A DNA stretch of 64,000 nt. Origin: Cervus elaphus (Eukaryota; Chordata; Mammalia; Artiodactyla; Cervidae). The translations under genes and the position numbers were made by a program. Below, one piece after another: positions 1-12,857 of the stretch; within the stretch, counting starts at the first letter, position 1, and each line of letters opens with the position of its first letter. The stretch spans positions 48,577,037 through 48,641,036 of the forward strand of contig NC_057825.1 of assembly GCF_910594005.1 (NCBI RefSeq). Reading direction: 5' to 3'. Under the pieces are notes generated by a model. The model did not search any database, was not told where the DNA came from, and was given only the letters and a program-made list of their open reading frames with translations.

Positions 1-247
1 GAGATTGCCCCCAAGTACTGCATTTCAGACTCTTTTCTTGACTATGTGGGCGACTCCATTTCTTCTAAGGGATTCTTGCCCACAGTGTCAGATATAATGG
101 TCATTCTGAATTAAATTTTCCCATTCCCATTCATTTTAGTTCAGTGATTTCTAAGATGTCAATGTTCAGTCTTGCCATCTCAGGCTTGACTATGTCAAAT
201 TTACCTTAATTAATTGACCTAATGTTCCAAGTTCCTATGCAATACAT
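1..247 (-). mobile_element. BovB LINE, 5' portion, cut by window edge
   Basis: Reverse complement of the BovB endonuclease N-terminal region; matches 49530-49760 read on the other strand. The element continues beyond the left end of the window. Confidence 0.85.
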
Positions 248-249
248 AT

Positions 250-905
250 ATAAAATTAACACTAGTCTTTAAAAAGAATTAAATAATTCCATTTGAAGAA
301 ACATTGATGGACCTAGAGATTATCATACTAAGTAATTCAAACAAAGAAAATCAAATATCACTTATTTGTAGAAACTAAATAATGATACGCTGCTGCTGCA
401 GCTGAGTCACTTCAGTCGTGTCTGACTCTTTTGATCCTATGGACTGTAGCCCACCAAGATCCTCTCTCTGTCCACGGGGATTCTCCAGGCAAGAATACTG
501 AGATGGTTTCCCATGCCCTCCTCCAGGGATTGAACCCACATCCTTTCTGTCTCCTGCATTAGTAGGCAGGTTCTTTACCACTAGTGCCACCTAGGAAGCC
601 CAAGCAGTGATATGCATGAGTTTCTTTAGAAAATAGAAACAGACTCACAGACACAGTAAACAATATTATAGTTACCAAAGGGAAGGTAGTGCAGGATAAA
701 TTAAGCTTGGTTTTATCATATACAAACTACTACCATCTATAAAGTAGAGAAACAACAATATAGCACAGATGAATATATTCAATATCTTATAATAACCTAT
801 AATGGAACAGAACCTGAAAAAGAACATATACACGTATAAATGAATCATTTTGCTATACACCTGAAATTAACTCCATATTGTGAATCAACTATACGTCACC
901 TTAAA
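250..905 (+). mobile_element. L1 3' end, interrupted by a Bov-tA SINE
   Basis: End of ORF2 (GATGGACCTAGAGATTATCA) followed by 3' UTR sequence ending near ACCTTAAAG, split by the SINE at 391-601. Confidence 0.75.
391..601 (-). mobile_element. Bov-tA SINE with target duplication
   Basis: tRNA-Glu-type head at the right end. Flanks AATGATACGC (381-390) and AGTGATATGC (606-615) form an imperfect duplication inside the L1 3' UTR. Confidence 0.9.
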
Positions 906-1762
906 GAGAAAAGAAATGTCTACTTAAATAGTTTCTTAAATTTCTTTGGTAGTTTACATCCTTAGAGCCTTACCAAGTTAAATTAAATGATCAGGATTCA
1001 TTGAATGTCTCATTTCCTAATGAAATAAAATACTAAAACATTAATTGCTAAACAAGTCTAAGTTTATAACTACATTTGGCCTCTTAGTACAGAGAAATTA
1101 ATTATGTTTGGATCTGTTAGTGAATACATTTTTTTTGCTTTATAAGGATAAACTTTGAAATAGCTTGTTTCTAAATATTATAAAATATATTTATAAGTCA
1201 AGCCACAAATATTAATGCAGTTTACAATTGTTTGCTTTTTAATATTTACTGAACAAAACATGATTTCAAGAAATTAAGAATTCTGATTAATGTATGTAGT
1301 TAAAGCCACTAAATATAATTGAAAAAGGATGTTTTTGAGGGTAAGAAAATGTTTAAGGTATGGAGATATTTTTGTTTAGAAAAAAGAAAATGATTTTGTC
1401 CCAAAGCTAGTTATTTATAAATGGAAAAGAAAACCAAGGACAAACTAAATTAGACATAGGCTATTGTAAAATGTTTGTAAATAAAGGAATCTTTGGAAAG
1501 AAATTTTATGTGTGGCCAGGACTGGATAAGACTGGAATGAATTTAATTAAGTTAATGAAGTACAAAATTGGAATTTGGTGTTCTCTCTTTGTTAAATGAC
1601 AATTATGTTTTCCTGTTGGTCTGTTCCTGATAATAAGAGATTCTGAAAGGATTTTCTTTAAGAGTTTATCTAGAAAAGAAAATGTTATATCTTGCCAAAA
1701 TAAGCATTTATGTTATATGTTGTCTTTATCAGGTCTCTGGTTACTTAAGTAAGCTTACATTG
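906..1762. other. No gene seen (AT-rich)
   Basis: AT-rich sequence with no ORF of interest and no repeat I can name. Confidence 0.6.
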
Positions 1763-1957
1763 GAAAGAGTTAATCGCTCAGTCGTGTTTGACTCTTTACG
1801 ACTCCATGGACTGTACATCTGTCAATGGAATTCTCCAGGCAAGAATACTGGAGTGGGTTCCCCTTCCCTTCTCCAGGGAATCTTCCAAACCCAGGGATTG
1901 AACACAGGTGTCCTGAGTTGCAGGCGGATTCTTTACCATCTGAGCCACCAGGGAACC
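1763..1957 (-). mobile_element. Bov-tA SINE
   Basis: Reverse-complement Bov-tA pattern from CGCTCAGTCGTG to GAGCCACCAGGGAA. Confidence 0.9.
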
Positions 1958-2399
1958 TTCGTTCTCTCAATATTAAAAGAGCTAAGTTTTGTTTCAAATT
2001 ATTTAGGCTTATTTGCCTATGATGTCTTTAATTGTTACTTTTGTTAAATTGATGACTATGACTTATTCCACAGTCACCTATTGGACTGTTTTTAAAAGTG
2101 TGTATATATACACAAAATTCCTAAAATCAAGTTATAAATAAAGTCTTTATGACTTGGAACTAACTTTGAGGTATAAAATTTTTTAAAGAGTCCCTGAAAT
2201 ATCTCAAAAATTTGTTCTCTATGAAAGGAGAGATATTAAACTAATTAAGTATATTTGATATGTTAAATTGAATGGGACACATTGTAAAATAAAAAGAAAT
2301 GTTAAGCCTTCTTTATGTAGTATTATAAGTGTTTTCAGAAATTAAGTAAAATTCCCGAGAGTCATATATGTTCTGACATAAAATGTTACCTGTCATTCA
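1958..2399. other. No gene seen
   Basis: AT-rich, unassigned. It may be older ERV sequence continuing into the integrase remnant, but nothing readable supports that. Confidence 0.5.
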
Positions 2400-3480
2400 A
2401 ACCTGCTCACACTAAAGTGACTCAACCCAAGATTCAGGGAAATGTCCTAATTGACTCTCAAGGAAAGGCAGTAACAACAGAATCTGTAAATTTTGTGGGA
2501 CATGCAGATAAAGTTCATTCTGCTCCTGCAAAAGCAAAAACAAAATTTAAATGGTTGACACCTTATTGTCAGACTTTACCATCCTAATGTGCTTGGAACA
2601 TGGTAACAGTCTGCTCCTAAACCAGAGAAATTAAGGTGGATAAACAATAGCTGTAAGTCTTCCCAGGTGGCACGAGTGGTAAAGAACATACCTGCCAGTG
2701 CAGAAGACTTAAAAGATGTGGGTTTGACCCCTGGATCGGGAAGATCCCCTGGAGTAGGAAATAGTACCCCACTCCAGTATTCTTGCTGGTAAATTCCATG
2801 GACAGAGGAGCCTGATGAAGCCACAAAGAGTTGAACACAACTCAGACTAGCACAGCACAAACAATACTTATAAATTAAACAAACAGCCTGGGCTATGGGG
2901 AAAAAAGATGGTCACTTGGTTCCTCTTGGTTTTCTGGCAAACCTATTTTTTGTTTGTTTGTTTGCATTTCTTTACCCATCATAGTGCAGTTGCAATGACT
3001 CAAGTCACAGACACTGGCAGGAAGATCTCTATAAAATTATGAAAATAGTCTACCTGAAATGTCTGATCTGTTGGATATGAAATTCTGGGAAAAAATATTT
3101 CTTTTCTCAGAGGCTTCAGACCTTCTGTCTCTAGACCCTTTGAACACCTGCTACTGGAATTCATTCAACTATTACTTAATGTGGCTGCCAAAATGTTCTT
3201 GTTATTATATGTATGTTTTCTAGATGGGTTGAATCCTTCCCCAGCTGCAAAGCTGATGCTCCCACAATGGTAAAGAAACTGTTAAAAAGGGAATGTGTTT
3301 TCCACTTAGGGTCTACCTTCCACAATCTCCAGTGATCAAGGCATTCACTTCACTGGGAAAATTCTATGAGCCTTAATAACAAACTTGAAGACTTCTTGGG
3401 ATTTTCACTGTCCTTGTCAACCTCAATTATTGGGCAAGGTCAGCAGAGCTAATGGAAACTAGACTAATAAAGAACAAGAG
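2400..3480 (+). pseudogene. ERV integrase remnant (separate copy), interrupted by a SINE
   Basis: Stop- and shift-laden plus-strand sequence. After the SINE at 2658-2868 it resembles gammaretrovirus-type integrase: a decayed zinc-finger end near 3020-3080, then core-domain sequence with I-S-S-D-Q-G (3325-3342) around a catalytic aspartate and a P-x-x-x-G-K-V-like stretch near 3420-3450. No LTR of its own was recognised nearby. The part before the SINE (2400-2657) is assigned only by continuity. Confidence 0.5.
2658..2868 (+). mobile_element. Bov-tA SINE inside an ERV integrase remnant
   Basis: Starts with a CTTCCCAGGTGGC head and ends with GACTAGCACAGCACAAAC. Confidence 0.88.
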
Positions 3481-3872
3481 TCAATTACATGGGATTGAAT
3501 TAACTGATGAATATGATTATATTTTATGACTTTTGTCTAAAATATTATGTATTCCTTACTCTTCTGTTTTCCAGTTACAAGGAGACTTTTAAAAAGATTT
3601 ACAGTAGTTTAGTAAATTATGCCATTGTAAGCAGGAGTGAAATATTTCTCCTTTTCACCCTACCTCCTCCAGAATTCAGAAACCCTCAGTGGACATTCTT
3701 ATTTTCTTGACAGTATAATTATTTGCATAAGTTCAATAAGAACCTGTTCTCTTTATAACAGATCACAATTAGAAACATTGATTGTATTACCAGAACTTTG
3801 GCTGGAACGTCATATTTGAGAAACACACACATAGACATGTATGAGCAGACAATTTGAAGAAACTAAGATTGA

Positions 3873-4083
3873 TTTTGTTGTTGTTCTGTCACTCAGTTGT
3901 GTCCAACTCTCTGTGACCACAAAGACTGCAACCCACCAGACTCCTCTGTCCATGGGGTTTTCCAGGCAAAGTTACTGGAGTGGGTTGCCATTTCCTTCTC
4001 CAGGGGATCTTCTTGACCCAGAGATCAAACCCACATCTCCTGCACTGGCAGGCAGATTCTCTACCACTGAACCACCAGGGAAT
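3873..4083 (-). mobile_element. Bov-tA SINE
   Basis: Full reverse-complement Bov-tA ending ACCACCAGGGAA. Confidence 0.9.
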
Positions 4084-4111
4084 ACAAAGATTTCAAAGGT
4101 GAATATGGATT

Positions 4112-4325
4112 GCATGTGTGCGTGTTCAGTTGCTCGGTCATGTTCGACTATGAAACCTTACGGACTGAAGACCACCAGGCTCCTCTGTCCTTGGGACTCT
4201 CCAGGCAAGAATACTGGAGAGTGTTGCCATATCATTCTCCAGGGGATCTTCCCAACCCAGGGATCAAACCCTGACTCCTATGTCTCCTGCAATAGCAGGC
4301 AGATTCTTTACCACTGAGCCACCTG
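4112..4325 (-). mobile_element. Bov-tA SINE, second of a pair
   Basis: Second independent reverse-complement copy 28 bp after the first, ending GAGCCACCTGGGAAG. Confidence 0.9.
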
Positions 4326-5005
4326 GGAAGAAACACAGCCTAGTTTCACAAAGTTCACAGTAATTCATTTCAAGATTTTCCCATCACAAGTCCCGCAAAA
4401 GTCTTCTGATAGATGGAAAACTGAATGTTGGATATCTAGAGTTCATACGTCCTCAGTGGATTAATTCCTTAATAAGCCCCAGTAAGGCTGAGGAAGGTGC
4501 AAGTCTGTGACTGATAAGTGACGCTGTTGTTTGTCTTCCAGTATCTACTTTCCACCTTTGGACTAGATATTGAAGACTTTCTATAGAGAAATTACCTTCA
4601 AATTGCTTTACTTCTCAGTCCTGTGTGGGTTAGAGCCTGTCTACAGAAATTAGACTGGGGAGAAAAGGAGCTAAAAGAGCACATGATGGACTGAGGCCAG
4701 TTTTGTTCTGCTTGTAACACAGCTGTTTTTACCTCAAAGGAAAAGTCTTGTGTATTTAACTTTTATTGCATGTCTAATACACTTTTATTGCATGTTCTAT
4801 TGGCAGTTACTATCCTAAATGCTTTACAAATAGTAGCCTAGTTAATCCTTATCACATATCAATCTGAAAATACAGGAGCTATTATTGAACATATATAACA
4901 GGTGAAGATCACATAGGCTAAGAGTGGTAAAGAGTTACTTGCTTTCTTAACAATTTCCTAATCCATGACCTCTCAAAGTCCACAATATTGTTGGTATCAG
5001 TGTTG
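4326..5005. other. No gene seen
   Basis: Unassigned sequence; no ORF or repeat recognised. Confidence 0.55.
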
Positions 5006-5582
5006 TTTTTCAGTCACTAAGTCATGTCTGACTCTGCAACCCCATGGAATGAAGTACACCAGGGTCCTCTGCCCTTCACTATCTGCCAGAGTTTGTTCAA
5101 ATTCGTGTCCATTTATTCGGTGATGCTAACCATCTCATTGTCTGTTGCCCCTTTCTCCTTTAGTCTTCAATTTTTCTTAGCATCAGGATCTTTACCAATG
5201 AGTTGGATCTTCCTATCAGTGGCCAAAGTACTGGAGCTTCAACTTCAGCATCAGTCCTTCCAATGAATATACAGGGTTGATTTATTTTAGGGTTGACTGG
5301 TTGGATCTCCTTGTAGTCCAAGTGATTCTCAAGAGTCTCCTCCAGCGCCACAGCATGAAAGCATCAATTCTTCGGCAGCAGCCTTCTTTGTGGTCCAACT
5401 CTCATGTTTGTATATGACTACTGGAAAAACCACAGCTTTAGCTATACAGACATTTTTCAGCAAAGTGATGTCTCTGTTTTTTAATATGCTATCTAGGTCT
5501 GTCATAGATTTTCTTCCAAGGAACAAGGGTCTTTTATTTTCATGACTGCAATCACCATGAACAGTGATTTTGGAGCCAAGAA
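5006..5582 (-). mobile_element. BovB LINE 3' portion, diverged
   Basis: Reverse complement of the BovB RT C-terminal region and 3' UTR. It is more diverged than the other copies, so probably older. Confidence 0.85.
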
Positions 5583-5592
5583 ATATTGGATA

Positions 5593-5700
5593 TTGTGGTG
5601 CAGTGGTAAAGAAGCCACCTGCCAATGCAGGATATGCAAGAGACACAGGTTTGATCACTGAGTGGGGAAGATCCCTGGAGTAGGAAGAAGATGGAACTCA
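5593..5700 (+). mobile_element. Bov-tA SINE, partial
   Basis: tRNA-like head with GTGGTAAAGAAGCCACCTGCC and the following box; the body is truncated. Confidence 0.75.
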
Positions 5701-7190
5701 TTCTGGTCCCATGAAGACTGGGCATCATGTCAGGACAGGGTCTATACAACTATAGATCTGTAAGGAGAAGGGAAAGAGAAACACTGTAGGACATGAGTGG
5801 AAAGGGCAGGAGAGGAGGACTGTGATAGGAAAAGGCCAGGATAGTAGTTCCGACAGGTGTAATTTTAAAAAGAGCAAGAAACCTGTTTTTCTCCTAAAAG
5901 AAAAATGCAGTGGAAATAACAGTAGAAATTAGGAGGTGAGGCATAAAACACCACAGTTGAATTCATTTTTGTGCAGTATGAAGCAAAATTTGCTTATGTT
6001 CATGTCAAGAGACACCATGAGTTCTCTGAAGTGTTGCCCTAGTAGCAAGCCTAGTTGGTCCCCATGGTGTCACATACACTAATAGTAGCAAAGGACTTTA
6101 GTGCTTATAGTATCATGAGCTTCACACTATTCAGCTCAGTTCTCTTTAACCCCTAGTCCTGTGGTGGGGACATAAATGGCCCTACCTTCTCATATAGTGG
6201 GTTACATTACAGGAGAAGAATATCCCCTGTAATGATGCTACAGGAGCTTGGATAACCTGAATCTTTCTGATGGGCAGTAAGCTAGCTTACTCTTTACTTC
6301 AGAAAGAGACATCTTTCTGTAATGGAGAGTGACCAGGACTGACTGACTTCATTCTGGATGGAAACTGTCTCCATTTTCCAAAACTGTAAGCAAACCTGCC
6401 ATTGCTTTGGAGAGAGATGCCCTCTGTTTTTAAAAGCTCTTCACTACACAGACATCCTAGCACAGGTCATCCAGAAGAAAGGGCAGTGAGTGTCTTTACT
6501 TGCATGAAATGCAGAAATGTCAGAGCCCCACCAAAATTGTTTCCCAAGTCTGCTCTGGACATCCTTTTATTCCTCATGAAACAATATGTTTTTTTCCACT
6601 TGCAATAGTCAACAACTTTTAGAAAAATGGTGATTTGTCTGTGTTTAACAGTCTGGGGAAAGGGTCCCTGGGTAACCGGCAGCAAAGAGATACTCAGAGA
6701 ATTTGACAATCTTGAAAAGTATGTAGTTGAACAAAAAAAGAATGCAGTTGAACAAAAATGTATGTAGTTGTGAAAAAAGCAGATTATGATTTGAAACCTT
6801 TTATCATCCCTATGGTACTTTCTGAGTCGCTCCTAAGATACTGTAGGCATATCCTGAAGACAGTATCTTTGGTTAACTTTTTCTTGATAATACAACCCTT
6901 GGATTTTAATCACCCAACTTCACACATGTGTAAACCTCCCTGTGCAACATTGTTCAGTAAGATTTTACACAAAAATATTTTTATATACATTCAAAATCTT
7001 AATCTCAACCCTTAAATAAAACATCAAGTGGATTAAGTCTCAAGTTGCATTTTAAATACAATTGGTAAAAAGATCAGAATTAAGTGTTCCTTGAAAAGAA
7101 CACTAAAGTTCAACAAAGAGAGCACAGATCACAGATGTTGCTGGTGGTGCAAGAGAGGCATCATTGGGTCATGCACCTCATACCTTAAGA
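5701..7190. other. No gene seen; short local duplication near 6719-6768
   Basis: Unassigned. The word GTAGTTGAACAAAAA recurs in imperfect form (TGCAGTTGAACAAAAA, TATGTAGTTG) at 6719-6768, a small local duplication. Open frames here are short and resemble nothing I know. Confidence 0.5.
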
Positions 7191-7572
7191 GAAAAAGTTT
7201 CTCCTGATTTACTTCACTCTGTGTGAAAGGCTCTAGGTCCATCCACATCACTTCAACTGACTCAATTTCTTTCCATTCTATGGCTGAGTAATATTCCATT
7301 ATATACATGTACCCCATCTTCTTTATCCATTTATCTGTCAATGGATGTCTAGACAGCTTCCTCCATTTGTAAAAATAGATAGCTAGTGGGAAGCTACTGT
7401 ATAGCACAGGGAGTTTAGTTTGGTGATCAGTGATGACCCAGGCAGGTAGAATGGGGAGATAGGAGACTGAAGAGGGAGGATATATATGTAGGCTCTGACT
7501 GATCCACTATGTTGTACTGCAGAAATGAACACAACATTGTAAAGCAATTATGTTCCAATAAAAAAAAAAAGA
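7191..7572 (+). mobile_element. L1 3' end with inverted 5' part (twin-primed)
   Basis: 7191-7350 is L1 ORF2-end/3' UTR sequence on the minus strand. 7365-7560 is the final L1 3' UTR on the plus strand ending CCAATAAAAAAAAAAAG. Inverted 5' part joined to a 3' part with a poly(A) tail is the signature of twin priming. Confidence 0.75.
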
Positions 7573-8239
7573 AAGAAATGTTTTAAACACACATTTATTG
7601 TGTGCCAATCAGGAAACTGAATTTTAAAGAATTTTCCGTTTTAACAGGACAGTTTGCTACTTAAACACCTGTATTAATATTCTTTAGAGAATTAGAGGGT
7701 TAGAATAGTTATCTAATGTTATCACTTTTTTAATCTAAAATAATGAGAGATAAACTTGCAAGTAATCTTTTTACACTAAACTCAGATTTTCAGGGATATT
7801 TGTAGTTGGATTCAATTGAAAGAATTACCACTTTATTTCTTAATCATCCTCATCTGCTACCATCAGATTCTACTTAGGCAAGTATTGATTATTTTCTTGA
7901 GTTTGGGGGAAAGGGCAAAATCTGGAGATAAGCTGGGCTGTCAATAGAGGAAGTGATCTGTCCACTCTCCCCTGCTTCTCTTTTCCATAAGTCTCTCTCC
8001 AAATATCCTCCAAAATGTTTTCAATGTAATAAGGAAGAATGAATCTTACCTCAAATAATATCGGTTTCTTTTACTTTAAACTTTGCACTTTACTGATTTT
8101 GCTTTGAGCTAAGAATATTGCCTATAGCCTGAAATATACAGGATAACCCATCTAAAGAATCTAGCTTCTATGTGCATGACACTTTCCCGTTCATATAGAG
8201 ATAAAAACTTGCAGAACAGAGAATAATATTTGTCTTGTG
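7573..8239. other. No gene seen
   Basis: AT-rich, unassigned. Confidence 0.55.
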
Positions 8240-8510
8240 GGGGGGTTTACAGGAACGCAATGACCTGACCTACATGGACAGCAGCAAGAATAAAGGATTC
8301 CCACACAAAGAAGCTTGCAACAGCCAACAGTCCTCTCCCGCACTTTGCCTTTAAACATGTTTTGCTGAAATACTTGAGGGAGTTCAGGGTTTTGGGAATA
8401 TGAGCCACCCTTTCTCCTTTCATAGTCCCAAAATAAACTTTTCTCTGCTCCAGACTTCAATGTTTTGGTTTGTTTGACCTTCCTGTATGTCAGGCACACA
8501 AGTCTATGCT
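8240..8510 (+). repeat. Possible retroviral LTR
   Basis: Resembles the R-U5 end of a ruminant ERV LTR: CCCAAAATAAACTTTTCTCTGCTCC around 8429-8453 with a poly(A) signal, then a T/G-rich stretch ending TGTCAGGCACA. Borders are uncertain and no partner LTR was seen. Confidence 0.35.
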
Positions 8511-8899
8511 CAGTAACACCAGGAGGGCTTACCTACTGCATCCCTTCTGGGCTACTTCTTTGCTTCCCTTTTGCAACTTCTCCTGGAAGATCTTTTCTGT
8601 CTTCCACTACTGCTCAGGTACATGGGAACTGGGCACCTGGAAACACTCAAAGAATGATAAAATTCCACTTTTGCCTGAAGGAAAGCGGGACTGACTGTGG
8701 GAAGGATTCCTTATATTGGACAGTTCCAGCCTGTGCCAGGAAGGGCCTCTCCCCATTCTGGGAATCTCTCTGAACCTATGTCACCTGTGTCCCTTCTCAG
8801 GTTCTGGTTTCGTTCTGCTCAATTGTGAGGCTTGTCACCTCTAACTTTTGCTCATGTTCTGTTGTAATAAATCTTCCTCATTTACTCTGGTAAAACCAC
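8511..8899. other. Unassigned, LTR-like end with AATAAA
   Basis: C/T-rich segment ending in TTGTAATAAATCTTCC (about 8860-8875), which could be another LTR or an old 3' end. No convincing coding frame. Confidence 0.25.
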
Positions 8900-10144
8900 T
8901 CAACCGGGATAGTGAATAGGGAAGTGGAAAAGGAGAGATTTCATTTCCTCCACCTCCTCCCACATACGTATTTTATCATTTTAAAAACTGAAGCATTTCA
9001 GTGTGATTAATAATGATAAATATTCACTTCAATTGTACCACAATTTATTAAACTTATCTGATTTGTTAAATGTCAATATTATTTTTAATTTTCAACTTAG
9101 GAAATATAGGAATAAAAGCTTTTAAATTAATAATTTAAAATGCTTAGGATTGCTTGCAATGGTGGTGTTGTTGTTTTCATTTTAATCTTTCTGTGAAAAG
9201 GCCAGCAGCAAGTAACTGGTTATGAGTTCCCTACATTCCCAAAGTAGCCACTTGGTTTAGTGACCCAGATTATGAACACCAAGTTGCCTTCTTCAAGTTC
9301 TAGGCAAAGTTTAGCACATCCTTAGGAAAGCAGCAAAACAGTAGTGTCCAGTCTACACCTGATTTAGAGAGAAAAAAATTTCAAAAGGCTTAAAAAATGA
9401 CAATATCACAAAATTTTCCAAGTGTCTTTCTAATCTTTTGTCCTTTCAATGTTCTTAGGAGAAGGAAGTATTTTATTTTATCCTCACCAAATGACTTACT
9501 CACTTTTTGAAAATATACAGCATCACCAGATAAGCTTTGAAAAATAATGACATCTAAACTTTCAGTATCAGTTAAATTCATTACTTTCAAAGGGAGTCTG
9601 AGAAAAATCATGGCATACTTACATGATGACTAGCAGAATAAGAAACAAAAGGAGCATTCACAATGTAAGATTACAAAGAGAAGTGGAAATGTTCAACCAA
9701 AGTTGTGAGAAAAATGAGAAGCATGGTATTTTATGATGTCAGATGTCAACAGCAAACAGACAACAAGAAAATATGGATCCCTGACTTGGTTTCTGCAGAT
9801 TAGAGGTACTTCTCCTCACTCAAAAAGCTGTATATTTTGAGACTTTTGATGCAGGGAACATGGTAACTGTTGATAATTAAACAAAAAAGAAGGCTTATAT
9901 CCATTTTTTATATTCTTTAATCCCAGTTGATTATGATGTCAAGTCTTACCTATTTCCATTGTCTCAATGTGTGCATTATGAAAATCCCTGGGAACTTGAC
10001 CAATTTCATTATTCTCTTTCCCTTTTTCTCTAAGAGCTCCCAGATGTTCCACTAAGAAAGCACATGTCCTCCATCCTTGTGGGACACCTTCCCTAGATTT
10101 GTTGATAGTGATCATACCTGATAGTTTATAATTTATGTGATACT
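8900..10144. other. No gene seen
   Basis: Unassigned AT-rich sequence upstream of the BovB copy; ORFs are short and unrecognised. Confidence 0.55.
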
Positions 10145-12857
10145 ATCTTCAGATGACCATTATATCTACTACTGTGGGCAGGAATCCCTTAGAAGAAATG
10201 GAGTAGCCATCATAGTCAACAAAAGAGTCCAAAATGCAGTACTTGGATGCAATCTCAAAAACGACAGAATGATCTCTGTTCATTTCCAAGGCAAACCATT
10301 CAATATCATGGTAATCCAAGCCTATGCCCCAACCAATAATGCTGAAGAAGCCAAAGTTGAACGGTTCTATGAAGACCTACAAGACCTTATAGAACTAACA
10401 CCCAAAAAAGATGTTCTTTTCATTATAGGGGACTGGAATGCAAAACTAGGAAGTCAAGAAACACGTGGAGTAACGGGCAAATTTGGCCTTGGAGTACAGA
10501 ATGAAGCAGGGCAAAGGCTAACAGAGTTTTGCCAAAAGAACACACTGGTCATAGCAAACACCCTCTTCCAACAACACAAGAGAAGACTCTACACATGGAC
10601 ATCACCAGATGGACAACCGAAATCAGATTGATTATATTCTTTGCAGCCAAAGATGGAGAAGCTCTATACAGTCAGCAAAAACAAGACTGGGAGCTGACTG
10701 TGGCTCAGATCATGAACTCCTTATTGCCAAATTCAGACTTAAACTGAAGAGAGTAGGGATAACCACTAGACCATTCAGTCATGACCTAAATCAAATCCCT
10801 TATGACTATACAGTGGAAGTAAGAAATAGATTTAAGGGACTAGATCTGATAGACAGAGAGCCTGATGAATTATGGACAGAAGTTCGTGACATTGTACAGG
10901 AGACAGGGATCAAGACCATCCCCATGGAAAAGAAATGCAAAAAGGCAAAATGGTTGTCTGAGGAGGCTTACAAATAGCTGTGAAAAGAAGGGAAGCTAAA
11001 AGCAAAGGAGAAAAGGAAATCTATTCCCATTTGAATGCAGAGTTCCAAAGAATAGCCAGGAGAGATAAGAAAGCCTTCTTCAGGGATCAATGCAAAGAAA
11101 TAGAGGAAAACAAAAGAATGGGAAAGACTAGAGATCTCTTCAAGAAAATTAGAGATACCAAGGGAACATTTCATGCAAAAATGGGATCAATAAAGGACAG
11201 AAATGGTATGGACCTAACAGAAGCAGAAGATATTAAGAAGAGGTGGCAAGAATACACAGAAGAACTGGACAAAAAAGATCTTCAGGACCCAGATAATCAC
11301 AGTGGTGTGATCACTCACCTAGAGCCAGACATCCTGGAATGTGAAATCAAGTGGCCCTTAGAAAGCATCGCTATGAACAAAACTAGTGGAGGTGATGTAA
11401 TTCCAATTGAGCTATTTCAAATCCTGAAAGATGATGCTGTGAAAGTGCTGTACTCAATATGCCAGCAAATTTGGAAAACTCAGCAGTGGCCACAGGACTG
11501 GAAAAGGTCCGTTTTTATTCCAGTCCCTAAGAAAGGCAATCCCAAAGAATGCTCAAACTACCGCACAATTGCACTCATCTCACACGCTAGTAAAGTAATG
11601 CTCAAAATTCTCCAAGCCAGGCTTCAGCAACACGTGAACCGAGAACTTCCAAATGTTCAAGCTGGTTTTCAAAAAGGCAGAGGAACCAGAGATCAAATTG
11701 CCAATATCCGCTGGATCATAGAAAAAGCAAGAGAGTTCCAGAAAAACATCTATTTCTGCCTTATTGACTACGTCAAAGCCTTTGACTGTGTGGATCACAA
11801 TAAACTATGAAAAATTCTGAAAGGAATGGGAATACCAGACCACCTGAACTGCCTCTTGAGAAACCTGTATGCAGGTCAGGAAGCAGCAGTTAGAATTAGA
11901 CATGGAACAAGAGACTAGTTCCAAATAGGAAAAAGGAGTACGTCAAGGCTGTATATTGTCACCCCGCTTATTTAACTTATATGCAGAGTACATCATGAGA
12001 AAAGCTGGGCTGGAAGAAGCACAAGCTGGAATTAAGATTGCCAGGAGAAATAGCAATAAACTCAGATATGCAGATGACACCACCCTTATGGCAGAAAGTG
12101 AAGAGGAACTAAAGAGCCTCTTGATGAAAGTGAAAGAGGAGAGGGAAAAAGTTGGCTTAAAGCTCAACATTCAGAAAACTAAGATCATGGCATCAGGTCC
12201 CATCACTTCATGGGAAATAGATGGGGAGACAGTGGAAACAGTGTCAGAGTTTATTTTGGGGGGCTCCAAAATCACTGCAGATGGTGACTGCAGCCATGAA
12301 ATTAAAAGACGCTTACTCCTTGGAAGGAAAGTTATGACCAACCCAGACAGCATATTAAAAAGCAGAGACATTACTTTGCCAACAAAGGTCTGTCTGGTCA
12401 AGGCTATGGTTTTTCCAGTGGTCATGTATGGATGTGAGAGTTGGACGGTGAAGATAGCTGAGCACTAAAAAATTGATGCTTTTGAACTGTGGTGTTGGAG
12501 AAGACTCTTGAGAGTCCCTTGGACTGCAAGAAGATCCAACCAGTTCATCCTGAAGGAGATCAGTCCTGGATGTTCATTGGAAGGACTGATGCTGAAGCTG
12601 AAACTCCAATACTTTGGCCACCTCATGCGAAGTGTTGACTCATTGGAAAATCCCTCCCCTGATGCTGGGAGGGATTGGGGGCAGGAGGAGAAGGGGACGA
12701 CAGAGGATGAGATGGCTGGATGGCATCACTGACTCAATGGGCATGAGTTTGAGTAAACTCCGGGAGTTTGTGATGGACAGGGAGGCCTGGCGTGCTGCGA
12801 TTCATGGTGTCACAAAGAGTCGCACCCAACCGAGCGACTGAACTGAACTGAACTGAT
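10145..12857 (+). mobile_element. BovB (RTE) LINE, 2.7 kb, 5'-truncated, 3' end complete
   Basis: Starts inside the AP endonuclease domain and runs to the typical 3' tail of GAACTGA repeats. The encoded endonuclease/RT is split into at least four frames: 10137-10631 (endonuclease, GDWNAKLGSQ), 10609-10977 (GSDHELL), 10980-11810 (linker and RT start) and 11956-12468 (RT with YADD at 12067-12078). Between 11807 and 11945 there are TGA and TAG stops at positions that are Trp in relatives, and one extra A in an A-run. It is non-autonomous and decayed, but the best preserved BovB coding copy here. Confidence 0.92.

Noticed and set aside
3841..4317. 158-codon plus-strand ORF
   Set aside because: Consists of two antisense Bov-tA SINEs read through.
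8465..8773. 102-codon plus-strand ORF
   Set aside because: Begins in a probable LTR end and shows no recognisable domain; more likely chance.
11580..11798. Antisense frames within BovB copies (also near 40758 and 42909)
   Set aside because: Reverse-strand shadows of the BovB RT coding region, seen at equivalent places in several copies.
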